From the NCBI GenBank assembly GCA_037481695.1, contig JBBFLE010000011.1, positions 62,001 to 126,000 on the forward strand: a stretch of DNA of 64,000 bases, given 5' to 3'. The translations under genes were made by a program, and so were the position numbers. Positions 30,683 to 40,155 of this stretch are shown one piece after another. Every line of letters starts with the position of its first letter. The stretch's first letter is position 1. The stretch is from a bacterium (GTDB lineage: Bacteria > Desulfobacterota > Desulfocorpusculales > Desulfocorpusculum). The notes below the pieces were generated by a model. It saw nothing but the letters and a program-made list of their open reading frames with translations. It was not told the DNA's origin and did not search any database.

Positions 30683-31513
30683 GTGGCCAATGTAACCATG
30701 AAGCAGCTCTTGGAGGCAGGGGTTCATTTCGGGCATCAGACCCGCAGGTGGAACCCTAAGATGAAGCCCTACATCTTTGCGGACAAGAACGGCATCTACA
30801 TCATTGACTTACAGAAAACCGTTCGCATGTTCAAGAGGGCCTACCAGTTCGTCAAGGACACTGTTGCAGAAGGCAAGAACGTTCTTTTTGTAGGCACCAA
30901 GCGTCAAGCTCAGGAATCCATAGAAGAGGAAGCCAAGCGTTGCGCAATGCCCTACGTGAATCATAGATGGTTGGGTGGGATGCTTACCAACTTCCAGACC
31001 ATACGCAAGGGAATAGAGCGATTGAAGGACCTGGAAGCCATGGCAGAGGATGGCAGGCTTCAGGGTTACACCAAGAAGGAAATAATGCACCTCCAGAAGG
31101 AAAAGGCCAAGCTTCTAAAGAACCTGGGAGGCATTAAGGAGATGAGGGAACTTCCTGGAGCCGTATTCATCGTGGACTCCAGGCGTGAGTACATAGCCGT
31201 GAAAGAGGCCAGGAAATTGGGTATCCCTGTTGTGGCAATAGTGGATACCAATTGCGACCCTGACGAGGTGGATTATGTGATACCCGGCAATGACGATGCC
31301 ATAAGGGCCATAAAGCTTTTCTCTTCCCTCATAGCGGACGCCTGCCTGGAAGGCTTGGCGGCTCGGGAACAGCGCATCAGGGAGGCTGGAGAAACAGAAG
31401 TTGGGGTTTCGCCCATGCCAGAGGTGGAGCTCGGGACTGAGGTAGAGCCAGCAGAAGAGGAAGTGGAAGAGGAAGAAGAGGAAGATTACCTGGAAGAGTA
31501 TGAGGATAGATAA
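30683..31513 (+). CDS. rpsB: 30S ribosomal protein S2
   Basis: 276 residues from GTG 30683 ([20 protein letters not shown]), with GGAGGT six bases upstream; extension to 30632 is not conserved. Motifs include [11 protein letters not shown] and [13 protein letters not shown]. The C-terminal about 25 residues are an acidic tail rich in Glu, a variable feature of S2 in several lineages. It starts the rpsB-tsf-pyrH-frr operon. Confidence 0.97.
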   Translation: MANVTMKQLLEAGVHFGHQTRRWNPKMKPYIFADKNGIYIIDLQKTVRMFKRAYQFVKDTVAEGKNVLFVGTKRQAQESIEEEAKRCAMPYVNHRWLGGMLTNFQTIRKGIERLKDLEAMAEDGRLQGYTKKEIMHLQKEKAKLLKNLGGIKEMRELPGAVFIVDSRREYIAVKEARKLGIPVVAIVDTNCDPDEVDYVIPGNDDAIRAIKLFSSLIADACLEGLAAREQRIREAGETEVGVSPMPEVELGTEVEPAEEEVEEEEEEDYLEEYEDR

Positions 31514-31540
31514 GCAGCGTACCAAGGGAGGAGTGAACCC

Positions 31541-32140
31541 GTGAACATAGATGCCAAGAGTGTTATGGAACTGAGGGAGAAGACCGGGGCAGGAATAATG
31601 GACTGCAAGAAGGCCCTGGCAGAGGCAGGAGGGGATACACAAAAGGCCATAGAGATCCTGCGTAAAAAAGGAGCCATGGCAGCTGCCAGGAAAGCAGGCA
31701 GAGCAGCCAAAGAAGGGATCATAGGCCATTATGTTCACTTTGGTGGCAAGATAGGGGTGCTGGTGGAGCTGAACTGCGAAACTGATTTTGTGGCCAATAC
31801 CCAGGAGTTCCAAGAACTGGCCAAGGACCTGGCCATGCAGGTGGCCTCAGCCCAGCCTCTCTATGTGGACGTGGCAGACGTGCCTGAGGAGGTGTTGGCC
31901 AAAGAAAAGGAAATATACCGGGCACAGGCCTTGGGTGAGGGTAAACCAGAGAAAGTGGTGGATCGTATAGTGGAGGGCAAACTCAAGAAGTTCTATTCCC
32001 AGGTCTGCCTGATGGAACAACCCTTTGTGAAAGAGGACAGCATTTCCGTGAGACAGAGGGTGGAGGCCACTGTAGGCAAACTGGGGGAAAACATACTAGT
32101 GCGTCGCTTTGTGAGGTTTCAAGTCGGTGAGGGCTCATGA
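31541..32140 (+). CDS. tsf: Elongation factor Ts
   Basis: Nucleotide exchange factor for EF-Tu. 199 residues from GTG 31541: UBA-like N domain ([20 protein letters not shown]), core [10 protein letters not shown]. It is the short form with a single main core repeat, as in many non-gammaproteobacteria. The stop overlaps pyrH as ATGA. Confidence 0.96.
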   Translation: MNIDAKSVMELREKTGAGIMDCKKALAEAGGDTQKAIEILRKKGAMAAARKAGRAAKEGIIGHYVHFGGKIGVLVELNCETDFVANTQEFQELAKDLAMQVASAQPLYVDVADVPEEVLAKEKEIYRAQALGEGKPEKVVDRIVEGKLKKFYSQVCLMEQPFVKEDSISVRQRVEATVGKLGENILVRRFVRFQVGEGS

Positions 32141-32874
32141 GCGGTGCAAGCATGGGGGATTCTGTTCCTCGGTTCAAAAGGATTCTGTTGAAGCTCAGCG
32201 GTGAGGCCCTCATGGGTGAGGAGGGTTTTGGCATACAGCCCCGAGTCATGCAGGAGGTGTCACAAGAGATCAAAGAAGTGGTAGAGCTGGGAGTGCAGGT
32301 GGGCGTTGTAATAGGTGGGGGCAACATTTTCAGAGGTCTCACGGCAGCCAGCCAGGGCATGGACAGGGCTGCAGCCGACTATATGGGCATGTTGGCCACT
32401 GTTATCAACGGCTTGGCTCTCCAGGAGGCCCTGGAAAGGCTTGGGGTGCCCACCAGAGTGTTGTCAGCCATAGAGATGAGACAGATAGCCGAACCTTATA
32501 TACGCCGAAGGGCCACCAGGCACTTGGAAAAAGGCAGAGTTGTTATATTTGCTGCAGGCACAGGCAATCCTTTTTTCACTACTGACACAGCTGCTTCCCT
32601 AAGGGCCAGGGAGATAGGGGCTGAGGTTATCCTCAAGGCCACCAAGGTTGACGGTGTGTTTGACAAGGATCCTGCAGTGCATCCCGAGGCCGAGAAGCTG
32701 GAAGAGGTGGGATATATGGAGGTGCTGGAGCGAGACCTGAGGGTCCTGGATGCTACGGCCGTCTCCCTGGTAAAGGACACTCAGATACCCATTGTGATTT
32801 TTAATGTGCGCACCAAAGGTAATATTAAAAGAGTAGTAATGGGAGAAAGAGTGGGGACTCTCATCCGGGGGTGA
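32137..32874 (+). CDS. pyrH: UMP kinase
   Basis: Phosphorylates UMP to UDP. 245 residues of the amino-acid-kinase fold: [40 protein letters not shown] and [10 protein letters not shown]. Start ATG 32137 overlaps tsf; [10 protein letters not shown] (ATG 32152) is an alternative. UDP feeds the pyrimidine pool used by the nearby pyrG. Confidence 0.96.
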   Translation: MSGASMGDSVPRFKRILLKLSGEALMGEEGFGIQPRVMQEVSQEIKEVVELGVQVGVVIGGGNIFRGLTAASQGMDRAAADYMGMLATVINGLALQEALERLGVPTRVLSAIEMRQIAEPYIRRRATRHLEKGRVVIFAAGTGNPFFTTDTAASLRAREIGAEVILKATKVDGVFDKDPAVHPEAEKLEEVGYMEVLERDLRVLDATAVSLVKDTQIPIVIFNVRTKGNIKRVVMGERVGTLIRG

Positions 32875-32877
32875 GTC

Positions 32878-33435
32878 ATGGTAGAAGAGCTGATGGAATC
32901 TTTGAAGTTGGATATGGAAAAGGTCATCTCACAGCTCAGCAAGGAATATGATCGAGTTCGTACTGGGAGGGCCACAACAGCCCTTCTGGATGGGATTCGG
33001 GTGGATTATTACGGTACCTCCATGCCCATTAATCAGGTGGCCAACATCTCTGTGCCCGAGCCCAGGTTGCTTGTCATTCAACCATGGGACAAGGGCATCA
33101 TGGGGGAAATAGAAAAGGCACTGCTGCGCTCGGAGCTGGGCCTGACTCCCATGAACGACGGCAAAGTCATCAGGATTTCCATCCCGCCCCTGACCGAGGA
33201 AAGGCGCAAAGAGCTGGTGAAGCTGGTCAGGAAAATGGCTGAGGAGCGCAAGGTGGACCTGAGAAACCACCGTCGGGAGGCCAACGAGAGTCTAAAAGAT
33301 CTCAAGAAAGAAAAAATCATAACAGAAGATGAGATGTTCCGTTATCAGGAAGAGGTCCAGAAAGTCACGGACAGCTACGTGGAGAAGGTGGATGCTCTCT
33401 TGAAGAACAAGGAGAAGGAAATCCTGGAAATCTGA
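32878..33435 (+). CDS. frr: Ribosome recycling factor
   Basis: 185 residues, the exact usual length, splitting post-termination ribosomes with EF-G. VRTGRATTALLDGIRVDYYG and RRKELVKLVRKMAEERKV are the family hallmarks. The gene starts 3 nt after pyrH and ends the rpsB-tsf-pyrH-frr block; a 309-nt gap with a strong inverted repeat follows. Confidence 0.97.
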   Translation: MVEELMESLKLDMEKVISQLSKEYDRVRTGRATTALLDGIRVDYYGTSMPINQVANISVPEPRLLVIQPWDKGIMGEIEKALLRSELGLTPMNDGKVIRISIPPLTEERRKELVKLVRKMAEERKVDLRNHRREANESLKDLKKEKIITEDEMFRYQEEVQKVTDSYVEKVDALLKNKEKEILEI

Positions 33436-33744
33436 GTCAAAAGATCCTTCTGGCCGGGCCGCCCGTGTAAGAGGGCCCTAGGCCAAGAAAGACAGCTCAT
33501 AGGGGAAATCCATTAATTTCAGAAGAGATTCTTGCTTGCCCTTGTTAGACCGGGTTCTACCAGGAAAAAGGCACCATGGGGTATCAGCACTCAGGAAACA
33601 GGTCTCTTAGCATGGAAGGCAAGCTTAGGTGAGGTTGCCCAAAAATCTCGAGATGGATCAGATCAGGGGCGTGTGCCTTGTAATCGCACGCCCCTGATCT
33701 TGTTGAGTCAGGAGAAAGGCTCCGGATCTTGAAGCCCTGGATCC
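33436..33744. other. 309-bp gap between frr and uppS
   Basis: No gene is supported. The main content is the 13-bp perfect inverted repeat at 33661-33699, described separately. No clear sigma70 promoter for uppS was found. Confidence 0.5.
33661..33699 (+). terminator. Perfect 13-bp inverted repeat, possible terminator
   Basis: GATCAGGGGCGTG (33661-33673) is the exact reverse complement of CACGCCCCTGATC (33687-33699), with a 13-nt loop. The following bases TTGTTG are only partly T-rich, so it would be a weak intrinsic terminator; it may instead be a processing or regulatory hairpin before uppS. Confidence 0.55.
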
Positions 33745-34530
33745 ATGAGTGCTAAACTCCGAAATGTAGAGAAAGGAATGCTCACGGAGATGGAAGTCTC
33801 CTTCAGCAAACTGCCCCGCCATTTGGCCATCATAATGGATGGCAACGGCAGATGGGCCCAAAGAAGGTGCCTTCCCAGGATCGAGGGCCATCGAAAGGGG
33901 GCCGAGGCAGTTCGAGCTATTGTCAGGGCATGCCGTAAATGGGGCATAGAAGTGCTTACCCTTTATGCCTTCTCCCAGGAGAATTGGCAGCGCCCTCCAG
34001 AAGAGGTCTCGGCGCTCATGGATCTCCTGGTTCAGTTTCTCCGTTCAGAACGGGAAGAAATGCTCCAAAATGGCATCAGGCTACAGGTCATTGGCCAGCC
34101 TGAGGACCTCTCTTTTGAGATTCAGGAGGTCTTGCGCCAGACCATGGAGGCCACGGCCAAGAATCAGAACATGATTCTCAACCTGGCCCTTAGTTATAGC
34201 GGACGCTCGGAGATCTTGCGGGCATTCAGGAGATTTTTGAATGAGTCAGGACAAGCCGGGGGGAAACATCAGGAGCTTACAGAGGAGTCCTTCTCACATT
34301 ACCTGGACACCTCCGGATTGCCCGAGCCGGATCTTTTGATACGCACAAGCGGAGAACAGAGAATAAGCAATTTCTTGCTTTGGCAGCTGGCTTACACAGA
34401 GATCTTCTTCACCGAGACCCTATGGCCTGATTTCACCGAAGAAGAGTTGGCCCAGGCGCTCAGGGACTACGAGCGCAGAGAGAGACGTTTCGGGCGGATA
34501 GGCGACCAGGTTCGAAGCTGCACCGGTTGA
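33745..34530 (+). CDS. uppS: Isoprenyl transferase (undecaprenyl diphosphate synthase)
   Basis: Builds the C55 carrier for peptidoglycan and O-antigen. Up to 261 residues; IIMDGNGRWAQRR (catalytic Asp, FPP site), YAFSQENWQRPPEEV and RTSGEQRISNFLLWQLAYTE (two parts: RTSGEQRISNF, LLWQLAYTE) are diagnostic. The start is unsure: ATG 33745 lacks a ribosome site, and ATG 33778 or 33790 would still keep the core. It is followed by cdsA, dxr and rseP, the standard order. Confidence 0.95.
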   Translation: MSAKLRNVEKGMLTEMEVSFSKLPRHLAIIMDGNGRWAQRRCLPRIEGHRKGAEAVRAIVRACRKWGIEVLTLYAFSQENWQRPPEEVSALMDLLVQFLRSEREEMLQNGIRLQVIGQPEDLSFEIQEVLRQTMEATAKNQNMILNLALSYSGRSEILRAFRRFLNESGQAGGKHQELTEESFSHYLDTSGLPEPDLLIRTSGEQRISNFLLWQLAYTEIFFTETLWPDFTEEELAQALRDYERRERRFGRIGDQVRSCTG

Positions 34531-34546
34531 GGGGAGCTGAAAAGGG

Positions 34547-35362
34547 GTGGAAGGTTCTGTTCAGCTGAAGCGCTGGATAACAGGTCTGTGTCTGCTTTGC
34601 GGGATATTGCTCCTGTTGATTCTGGGGGGGTCATGGGGGCTCTTGGGACTGGCAGTGGTAGCAGTAACCTTGGCCCAATGGGAGCTGGCACATCTGCTGG
34701 GGGCAGCCACCGACAGGCTGCGCACTGCAATTTGCATGTTCCAGGGGGCATGCCTGCCCGTTGCAGCTCTTTGGGGAGGCAGCCAGGGACTGCTGTCAGC
34801 CCTGGTGTGTGTGCTCCTGCTCTGGATGAGCATAGAGACATTGCTGCGAAAGGAGTTGGAAGGAGCCGGGAGAGAACTGGGCCTTCGCATGTTCTCCATC
34901 ATGTATGGCGGTGTGCTGCCCTGTTTTTTTGTGCTTCTCTGGAGGCTCCCGCAGGGGATTCATTGGATGTTTTGGACCATCACGGTCACGGCTTTGGGCG
35001 ACACTGCAGCTTACTATGTAGGCAGTATCTGGGGCAGGAAGAAGTTGATGCCCAGAATAAGCCCGGGCAAAACAGTGGAGGGATCCCTGGCAGGTCTGGC
35101 CGGAAATGGGGCTGGAGGGATCCTTTATGCCTTGCTCTTCCTACCCCAAGTGGTGGGTGTGGAATTGCTCCTGCTGGCTTTGGGGGTGGGGCTGGTGGGG
35201 CAGCTGGGGGACTTGAGCGAGTCAATGCTAAAGAGGGCAGCCCAGGTCAAGGATTCGGGCAGCATACTGCCCGGTCACGGCGGCATCCTAGACAGGTTGG
35301 ACAGCCTCATATTTTCGGCGCCAGTGGTCTTCTTTTGGGTCAACAGGTCAGCGACCTTTTAA
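34547..35362 (+). CDS. cdsA: Phosphatidate cytidylyltransferase
   Basis: Makes CDP-diacylglycerol for phospholipids at the inner membrane. 271 residues from GTG 34547, with about seven to eight hydrophobic segments. The family signature spans SPGKTVEGSLAG and, near the C terminus, KRAAQVKDSGSILPGHGGIL and DRLDSL. CTP from PyrG is its substrate. Confidence 0.94.
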   Translation: MEGSVQLKRWITGLCLLCGILLLLILGGSWGLLGLAVVAVTLAQWELAHLLGAATDRLRTAICMFQGACLPVAALWGGSQGLLSALVCVLLLWMSIETLLRKELEGAGRELGLRMFSIMYGGVLPCFFVLLWRLPQGIHWMFWTITVTALGDTAAYYVGSIWGRKKLMPRISPGKTVEGSLAGLAGNGAGGILYALLFLPQVVGVELLLLALGVGLVGQLGDLSESMLKRAAQVKDSGSILPGHGGILDRLDSLIFSAPVVFFWVNRSATF

Positions 35363-35630
35363 GAACTCGCGATGAAATTCCCCACTGGGTACAAAAATGG
35401 AATGACCTCGCGTTTCAGCCAGATTCCAACCTTAGTCTCTGACATGGCTTTGGGCCAAGGCGACTTTGGTGTTGTAACATCCGCAGAGCTGGAATTTTTA
35501 GGGCATTTGCTTTGGAGTCCCTTTTAAGGAAAAGATAAATAAGCAGTGTTTTTCCAGGCTAAAGACTTCATGACCCCAGGTTGAACAGCATGATCCAGTG
35601 CTTGGTGGCAAGGCAGACCAGAGGATCAAG

Positions 35631-36812
35631 ATGGCCCAGAGAAAGCGTAAGGGTATAGCAATACTTGGTTGCACAGGTTCCATAGGGCAGAACACCTTGA
35701 GGGTGGTGGAGCGATACCCTGAGCGTTTCAGGGTGGTTGCCCTGGCCGGGGGATGGAATGTAGATCTGATGGTGGAACAGGTTCTTGAGTTCAGGCCTGT
35801 TCTTGCTACCATGGCCACCCGGGATGCTCTGGAGCATTTGAGGCAAAGGGTCAGGGGGAAAGTGCACCTGGAGTTCAGCTTCGGAGAGGAAGGATTGCAT
35901 GCAGTGGCGACCCATCCAGAGGCGGATATGGTTGTTTCGGCCCTGGTGGGAGCTGCCGGATTGCTGCCCACCATGGCTGCCATCAGAGAACACAAGGATG
36001 TTGCTCTGGCCAACAAGGAAACCATGGTCATGGCCGGCAAGCTGGTTTCTCAGGAAGCCCGTTCCAAAGGTGTGAGGATCCTTCCTGTGGACAGCGAGCA
36101 CAGCGCTGTGTTCCAATCCCTGCAGGGGCACAGAAAAGAGGACGTGAGGCGTATAATCCTTACGGCTTCGGGAGGAGCTTTCCTGGGATTGCCACTGGAG
36201 AGGCTGGAGGAGGTCACACCAGAACAGGCTCTTGTGCATCCCAACTGGAAAATGGGGCAAAAAGTGACCGTGGATTCTGCATCCCTGATGAACAAGGCTC
36301 TGGAGGTCATAGAGGCCAGGTGGCTCTTCGATATCCCAGCATCAAGGATTCACGTTCACATTCATCCCCAGAGCATAGTGCACTCCATGGTGGAATATGT
36401 GGATGGCTCTGTCATAGCCCAGCTGGGTGTACCCGACATGCAGGTTCCCATTGCCTATGCGCTTTCGTACCCTGAGAGATTGAAGATAGGTCTTCCCCCA
36501 TTGGATCTGGTCAATGCAGGGCCTCTGACCTTCATGGCTCCAGATCCTGAACGCTTCCCGGCTCTTGGACTGGCTTACCAGGTGCTGGAAGCAGGTGGGA
36601 CCCTCCCGGCGGTGTTCAATGCAGCCAACGAGGAGGCGGTCATGGCCTTCCTCAAAAGAGAAATAAGATTCACTAGGATCGTGGAGCTGGTCCGCCAGGT
36701 CGTGGAATCTTTGCCGCCAGAAGATGGTGAAGATCTGGAGGCCGTGCTCGAGGCCGACCGCAGGGCCAGAGAGGCGGTCAGGAATTTCATCCGCTCCGGC
36801 AGGATGGTCTGA
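35631..36812 (+). CDS. dxr: 1-deoxy-D-xylulose-5-phosphate reductoisomerase
   Basis: Second step of the non-mevalonate isoprenoid pathway, which supplies UppS. 393 residues from ATG 35631 after AGAGGATCAAG. NADPH motif GCTGSIGQNTL; ALANKETMVMAG; LPVDSEHSAVFQ; active-site HPNWKMGQKVTVDSASLMNK. A 268-bp gap separates it from cdsA, with no clear promoter. Confidence 0.97.
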   Translation: MAQRKRKGIAILGCTGSIGQNTLRVVERYPERFRVVALAGGWNVDLMVEQVLEFRPVLATMATRDALEHLRQRVRGKVHLEFSFGEEGLHAVATHPEADMVVSALVGAAGLLPTMAAIREHKDVALANKETMVMAGKLVSQEARSKGVRILPVDSEHSAVFQSLQGHRKEDVRRIILTASGGAFLGLPLERLEEVTPEQALVHPNWKMGQKVTVDSASLMNKALEVIEARWLFDIPASRIHVHIHPQSIVHSMVEYVDGSVIAQLGVPDMQVPIAYALSYPERLKIGLPPLDLVNAGPLTFMAPDPERFPALGLAYQVLEAGGTLPAVFNAANEEAVMAFLKREIRFTRIVELVRQVVESLPPEDGEDLEAVLEADRRAREAVRNFIRSGRMV

Positions 36813-36820
36813 AGGCGAAC

Positions 36821-37972
36821 ATGGAGACAGCCCTGGAAACATTGGTAAAGATCTTTTATGCGGTTGTGGCCTTTGGGATACTGATCTTTTTCCATGAGCT
36901 GGGTCATTTCCTCATGGCCAAGCTCATGGGGGTCAAGGTGCTCACCTTTGCACTGGGGTTTGCCACAAAACTTCTCAAGGTTCGGGTGGGGGAGACGGAG
37001 TACGCCATATGTGCGGTGCCATTGGGCGGGTACGTAAAGATGTTGGGAGAAGATCAGGAGGAGGAAATACCCTCTGAGGATCTGCAAAGGGCCTTTTCCA
37101 GTCAAAAGGTGTGGAAAAGATTTATGATCGTGTTTGCCGGCCCTGCCTTCAACCTCCTGCTGGCTGTAGCCATTGTTTCCTCCCTTCATTTGGGAGAGAT
37201 CCCTTACCTTCCAGCCCGGATCCAGGAGGTGGTGGAGGCAAGTCCGGCAGCCGAAGCTGGCTTGATGCCAGGCGATGAGATCTTGGAGGTAGGGGGCAGG
37301 CCCATCAAACGTTTTCAGGAATTGAGGGAGCTGATCTTTGAAAGCGAAGGGGCCCCTCTGCAGCTTTCGGTGATGAGGGAAGGCTCCAGGCTGACACTGA
37401 CCGTGATTCCCAGGCTGAAGGTAGAACTGAGTCCGTACGGAGACGAGATCCGTATCTGGCAGATAGGGGTAGTTCCCGTGGGGGAAATACGCTTTGAAAA
37501 CTTTGGCCCCTTGGATGCCCTGGCCCAGGGATTGGTCTGGACTTGGGATAAGTCCTGGTTCACTGTGAGGACTCTGGCCCGGCTTGTGACAGGTCGTGAA
37601 TCCATCAAGAACATAGGAAGCCCGCTTCTCATAGGGGCAGAGGCCGCAAAACAGGCAGAGCATGGGCCCGCCAGCTACTTCAGCTTCATTGCCTTTGTGA
37701 GCGTGATCCTGGCAGTCATGAATCTTTTGCCTATTCCTGTATTGGACGGCAGCCATCTGCTTTTCTTCCTGGTGGAGGCCATCACGCGCAGGCCTCTTAG
37801 TCGCAGGTTTCTGGGAGCAGCACAATATGTCGGAATAGCAATCCTGGTTTGTATCATGGCCTGGGCTCTATACAGGGATCTGGATCGGTTCTATTGGAAA
37901 GCCAAGCAGACTGAAAAACCGGCTCCTGTTGAGGAAGTTCTTGAGCCCCCCCAAGGGGATTCTCAGCCATGA
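36821..37972 (+). CDS. rseP: RIP metalloprotease RseP (M50 family)
   Basis: Intramembrane site-2 protease. 383 residues; zinc motif HELGH at 25-29 within the first transmembrane helix, a single PDZ domain (about 125-200, PAAEAGLMPGDEILEVGG) and the third metal ligand in NLLPIPVLDG. Only one PDZ is present, unlike the two of E. coli RseP. The C-terminal cytoplasmic tail is Pro/Glu-rich. The anti-sigma target is not in the window. Confidence 0.95.
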   Translation: METALETLVKIFYAVVAFGILIFFHELGHFLMAKLMGVKVLTFALGFATKLLKVRVGETEYAICAVPLGGYVKMLGEDQEEEIPSEDLQRAFSSQKVWKRFMIVFAGPAFNLLLAVAIVSSLHLGEIPYLPARIQEVVEASPAAEAGLMPGDEILEVGGRPIKRFQELRELIFESEGAPLQLSVMREGSRLTLTVIPRLKVELSPYGDEIRIWQIGVVPVGEIRFENFGPLDALAQGLVWTWDKSWFTVRTLARLVTGRESIKNIGSPLLIGAEAAKQAEHGPASYFSFIAFVSVILAVMNLLPIPVLDGSHLLFFLVEAITRRPLSRRFLGAAQYVGIAILVCIMAWALYRDLDRFYWKAKQTEKPAPVEEVLEPPQGDSQP

Positions 37973-38676
37973 GGGTTCTGGGAATAGAGTCATCCACAGT
38001 TGCTGCAAGTACAGCCTTGGTGGAAGATGGGGCATTGCTTGGGGAAGTTTGGCTGGCCACCCCGGCCAATCACTCTCAGAAACTGCTTGGGGCTGTGGCA
38101 AGGCTCATGGAGCTAAGCGCAACTTCAGCAGAGAATTTGGATGGTGTGGCCGTGGGGTTGGGGCCCGGATCCTTCACTGGAGTGAGGGTTGCTCTCTCTA
38201 CAGCCAAGGGACTGGCCTTTGGGCTTGGGATACCCCTGGTGGGGATACCCACCCTGGAGGCCCTGGCGGCCGGGGTATCACACTGTCAGCATCTTGTGTG
38301 TCCCATGGTGGATGCAAGAGGCGAGAGGGTATTTACAGGCCTTTTCAGAATCGGGCAGGGTTCCATCCAAAAGGTTCGAGAGGAAGGACTGCGGGAGTTG
38401 GTACCGTGGGTCTTGGGGCTTAATGAGCCCGTGCTCTTTGTGGGAGATGGAGCCATAGCATACCGCCAGCTGATCCAGAATTTCCTTGGAGATTTGGCCA
38501 AGTTCGTTCCTGTGGAATACAGCCTCCCCAGAGCCTCCAGCGTAGCAAGATTGGGTGAAGGCAGACTCAGAAGGGGGGATAAGGATGACATAGATCTCCT
38601 GGCTCCCAGATATGCCCAAGAGGCCAAGGCAGTAAGGGACATGGCTTGCTCTGGGGAAAGCCCAGTGGCAAGATGA
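37969..38676 (+). CDS. tsaB: tRNA threonylcarbamoyladenosine synthesis protein TsaB
   Basis: Scaffold partner of TsaD/TsaE for the t6A37 modification. 235 residues of the ASKHA fold: LGIESSTVAASTALVEDG, VGLGPGSFTGVRVALSTAKGL (parts GLGPGSFTGVRV and ALSTAKGL). TsaB lacks the metal-binding HxxxH of TsaD, and none is seen here. The start overlaps the rseP stop as ATGA. Confidence 0.94.
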   Translation: MRVLGIESSTVAASTALVEDGALLGEVWLATPANHSQKLLGAVARLMELSATSAENLDGVAVGLGPGSFTGVRVALSTAKGLAFGLGIPLVGIPTLEALAAGVSHCQHLVCPMVDARGERVFTGLFRIGQGSIQKVREEGLRELVPWVLGLNEPVLFVGDGAIAYRQLIQNFLGDLAKFVPVEYSLPRASSVARLGEGRLRRGDKDDIDLLAPRYAQEAKAVRDMACSGESPVAR

Positions 38677-38712
38677 TCTGTGTCTGCAGGCCCCCAAACC
38701 TTATTCAAAACA

Positions 38713-38741
38713 TTGACAATACTGGCTCAGTAGTTTATATT
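38713..38741 (+). promoter_or_regulatory. Sigma70-type promoter before the DUF465 gene
   Basis: TTGACA (38713-38718), 17 bp, TATATT (38736-38741), the closest match to consensus in the window. Predicted start near 38748, 23 nt before the ATG at 38771. It may also drive rpsP and the genes after it, since no later promoter is clear. Confidence 0.8.
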
Positions 38742-38770
38742 TTTTGGACTTCTCCTGGCAGGGTAGCCTG

Positions 38771-39019
38771 ATGGAGCCAAGGGACATGAAGCTCATCCAG
38801 GAGCTCCTCCCCCAAGATGAGGAGCTTAGAAGGCTGGTGGAGGAACACCAGGCCTTTGAGAGGGAGCTGGAGCGTTTTTCCAACAAGAGGTACCTGACAC
38901 CCGCAGAGGAGTTGGAGAAAAAACGCATTCAAAAGCTGAAATTGGCCGGAAAGGATAGGATAGAGTCCATTCTGTCCTCTTACAGAAAGAGACTCCATCA
39001 GGAGGAGTCAGGGAAGTAG
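38771..39019 (+). CDS. DUF465 (YdcH-like) small helical protein
   Basis: 82 residues, all helical: a hairpin of two long helices with heptad-like pattern (LLPQDEELRRLVEEHQAFE, LTPAEELEKKRIQKLKLAGKD). Matches the YdcH/DUF465 family of unknown function. ATG 38771 is the start because the promoter at 38713-38741 places the in-frame TTG 38744 before the transcript. It sits just before rpsP. Confidence 0.8.
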   Translation: MEPRDMKLIQELLPQDEELRRLVEEHQAFERELERFSNKRYLTPAEELEKKRIQKLKLAGKDRIESILSSYRKRLHQEESGK

Positions 39020-39072
39020 TCCGATAGTTTTCCACCCAGGTGGGAAAATAGTTTGCCATCAAAGGAGATCTC

Positions 39073-39333
39073 ATGGGAGTAAGGATAAGACTTGCCAGGA
39101 TGGGAGGAAAGAAGAAGCCCTTTTACCGGATTGTGGTGGCCGACTCGGAAAGTCCCAGAGACGGCAGATTCATAGATCAGATCGGCTACTATGATCCCAA
39201 ACCAGATCCCATTGTGCTGCATTTGGATGCTCAGAAGGCGGACTTCTGGCTAAAAAAAGGTGCAAAACCTACTGAGGTCGTGAATCAGTTGATAAAGAAG
39301 GTGCGCTCTTCCCAGTACTCCACCCAGGCATGA
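39073..39333 (+). CDS. rpsP: 30S ribosomal protein S16
   Basis: 86 residues with the signature [20 protein letters not shown] followed by [32 protein letters not shown] precedes the ATG. First ribosomal gene of the rpsP-khpA-rimM-trmD-rplS block. Confidence 0.97.
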   Translation: MGVRIRLARMGGKKKPFYRIVVADSESPRDGRFIDQIGYYDPKPDPIVLHLDAQKADFWLKKGAKPTEVVNQLIKKVRSSQYSTQA

Positions 39334-39389
39334 CCCGGGTGCCATGCCATTAGACGGAAGTCAACTCCACGATCCCTTGGGAGGTGCTC

Positions 39390-39632
39390 ATGGAGGTAAA
39401 CCTGAAGGAGCTGGTCCGCTATATGGCTGAAGCCCTGGTGGATTATCCAGACCGGGTGGAGGTAACCGAAGTGGAAGGCTCCACCACCTCTGTGATCGAG
39501 TTGAAGGTGGCCAAGGAGGATTTGGGCAAGGTGATAGGCAAGCAGGGCAGGACGGCCAGGGCCATGCGAACGATTCTAAGTGCAGTGTCCACCAAGCTTA
39601 GGAAAAGGGCGGTCCTGGAGATCATAGAGTGA
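39390..39632 (+). CDS. khpA: KH-domain RNA-binding protein KhpA
   Basis: 80 residues; KH motif [16 protein letters not shown] (GxxG = GKQG). ATG 39390 with GGGAGG upstream. KhpA partners KhpB/Jag in RNA binding elsewhere; the gene between rpsP and rimM is the conserved location. Confidence 0.93.
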   Translation: MEVNLKELVRYMAEALVDYPDRVEVTEVEGSTTSVIELKVAKEDLGKVIGKQGRTARAMRTILSAVSTKLRKRAVLEIIE

Positions 39633-39642
39633 GCCTCCAAAG

Positions 39643-40152
39643 ATGGAGAAAAGACTGTGGTTGGCCGTAGGGGTGGTCAAAAAACCCCATGGTGTCAAGG
39701 GCAAGATCAGTGTAACCCCTCTTTCCCAGGCACCTGAAGTCTTTTCTTGCCTAAAAGAGGTGCTTGTAGGCGAGACTCCCCCAGAAGCTAAAGCTCACCG
39801 AGTCATCCGAGTCCAATTCATGAACAAGGCTGTGTTGCTCCAACTGGAGGACTTTGACCTGGAGCAGGCTACGGGTTCTGTGGGTTCTTTGCTGTGGGTG
39901 AGAAGGGAGCAACTTCCCCCTCTGGAGCAAGGGGAATACTACTATCAGGATCTTGTGGGAATGAAAGTGGTCAGTTCCGAGGGGGAGCATCTGGGCTTGG
40001 TTGAAGGGGTCATGGAAACCGGGGATTCCCAGGTCTTGGTTTGTAGGAAAGGGCAAAGGGAGCTATTGATTCCATTTTTGCACGGAGTGATAAAGCAGGT
40101 GGACGAGCAAGAGGGAATGCTCCTGGTGGATCTACCTCAGGGCTTGGAGTGA
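39643..40152 (+). CDS. rimM: 16S rRNA processing protein RimM
   Basis: 169 residues: N-terminal RimM domain (VGVVKKPHGVKGKISVTPL, about 8-90) and a PRC barrel (YYYQDLVGMKVVSSEGEHLG, about 100-165). It assists 30S maturation with S19. Neighbours khpA (10 nt) and trmD (3 nt) confirm it. Confidence 0.96.
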   Translation: MEKRLWLAVGVVKKPHGVKGKISVTPLSQAPEVFSCLKEVLVGETPPEAKAHRVIRVQFMNKAVLLQLEDFDLEQATGSVGSLLWVRREQLPPLEQGEYYYQDLVGMKVVSSEGEHLGLVEGVMETGDSQVLVCRKGQRELLIPFLHGVIKQVDEQEGMLLVDLPQGLE

Positions 40153-40155
40153 GAA

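Noticed and set aside
36575-37825. Long minus-strand open frame of 416 codons
   Set aside because: It lies antisense to dxr and rseP, whose proteins are clearly real; the composition is that of a shadow frame.
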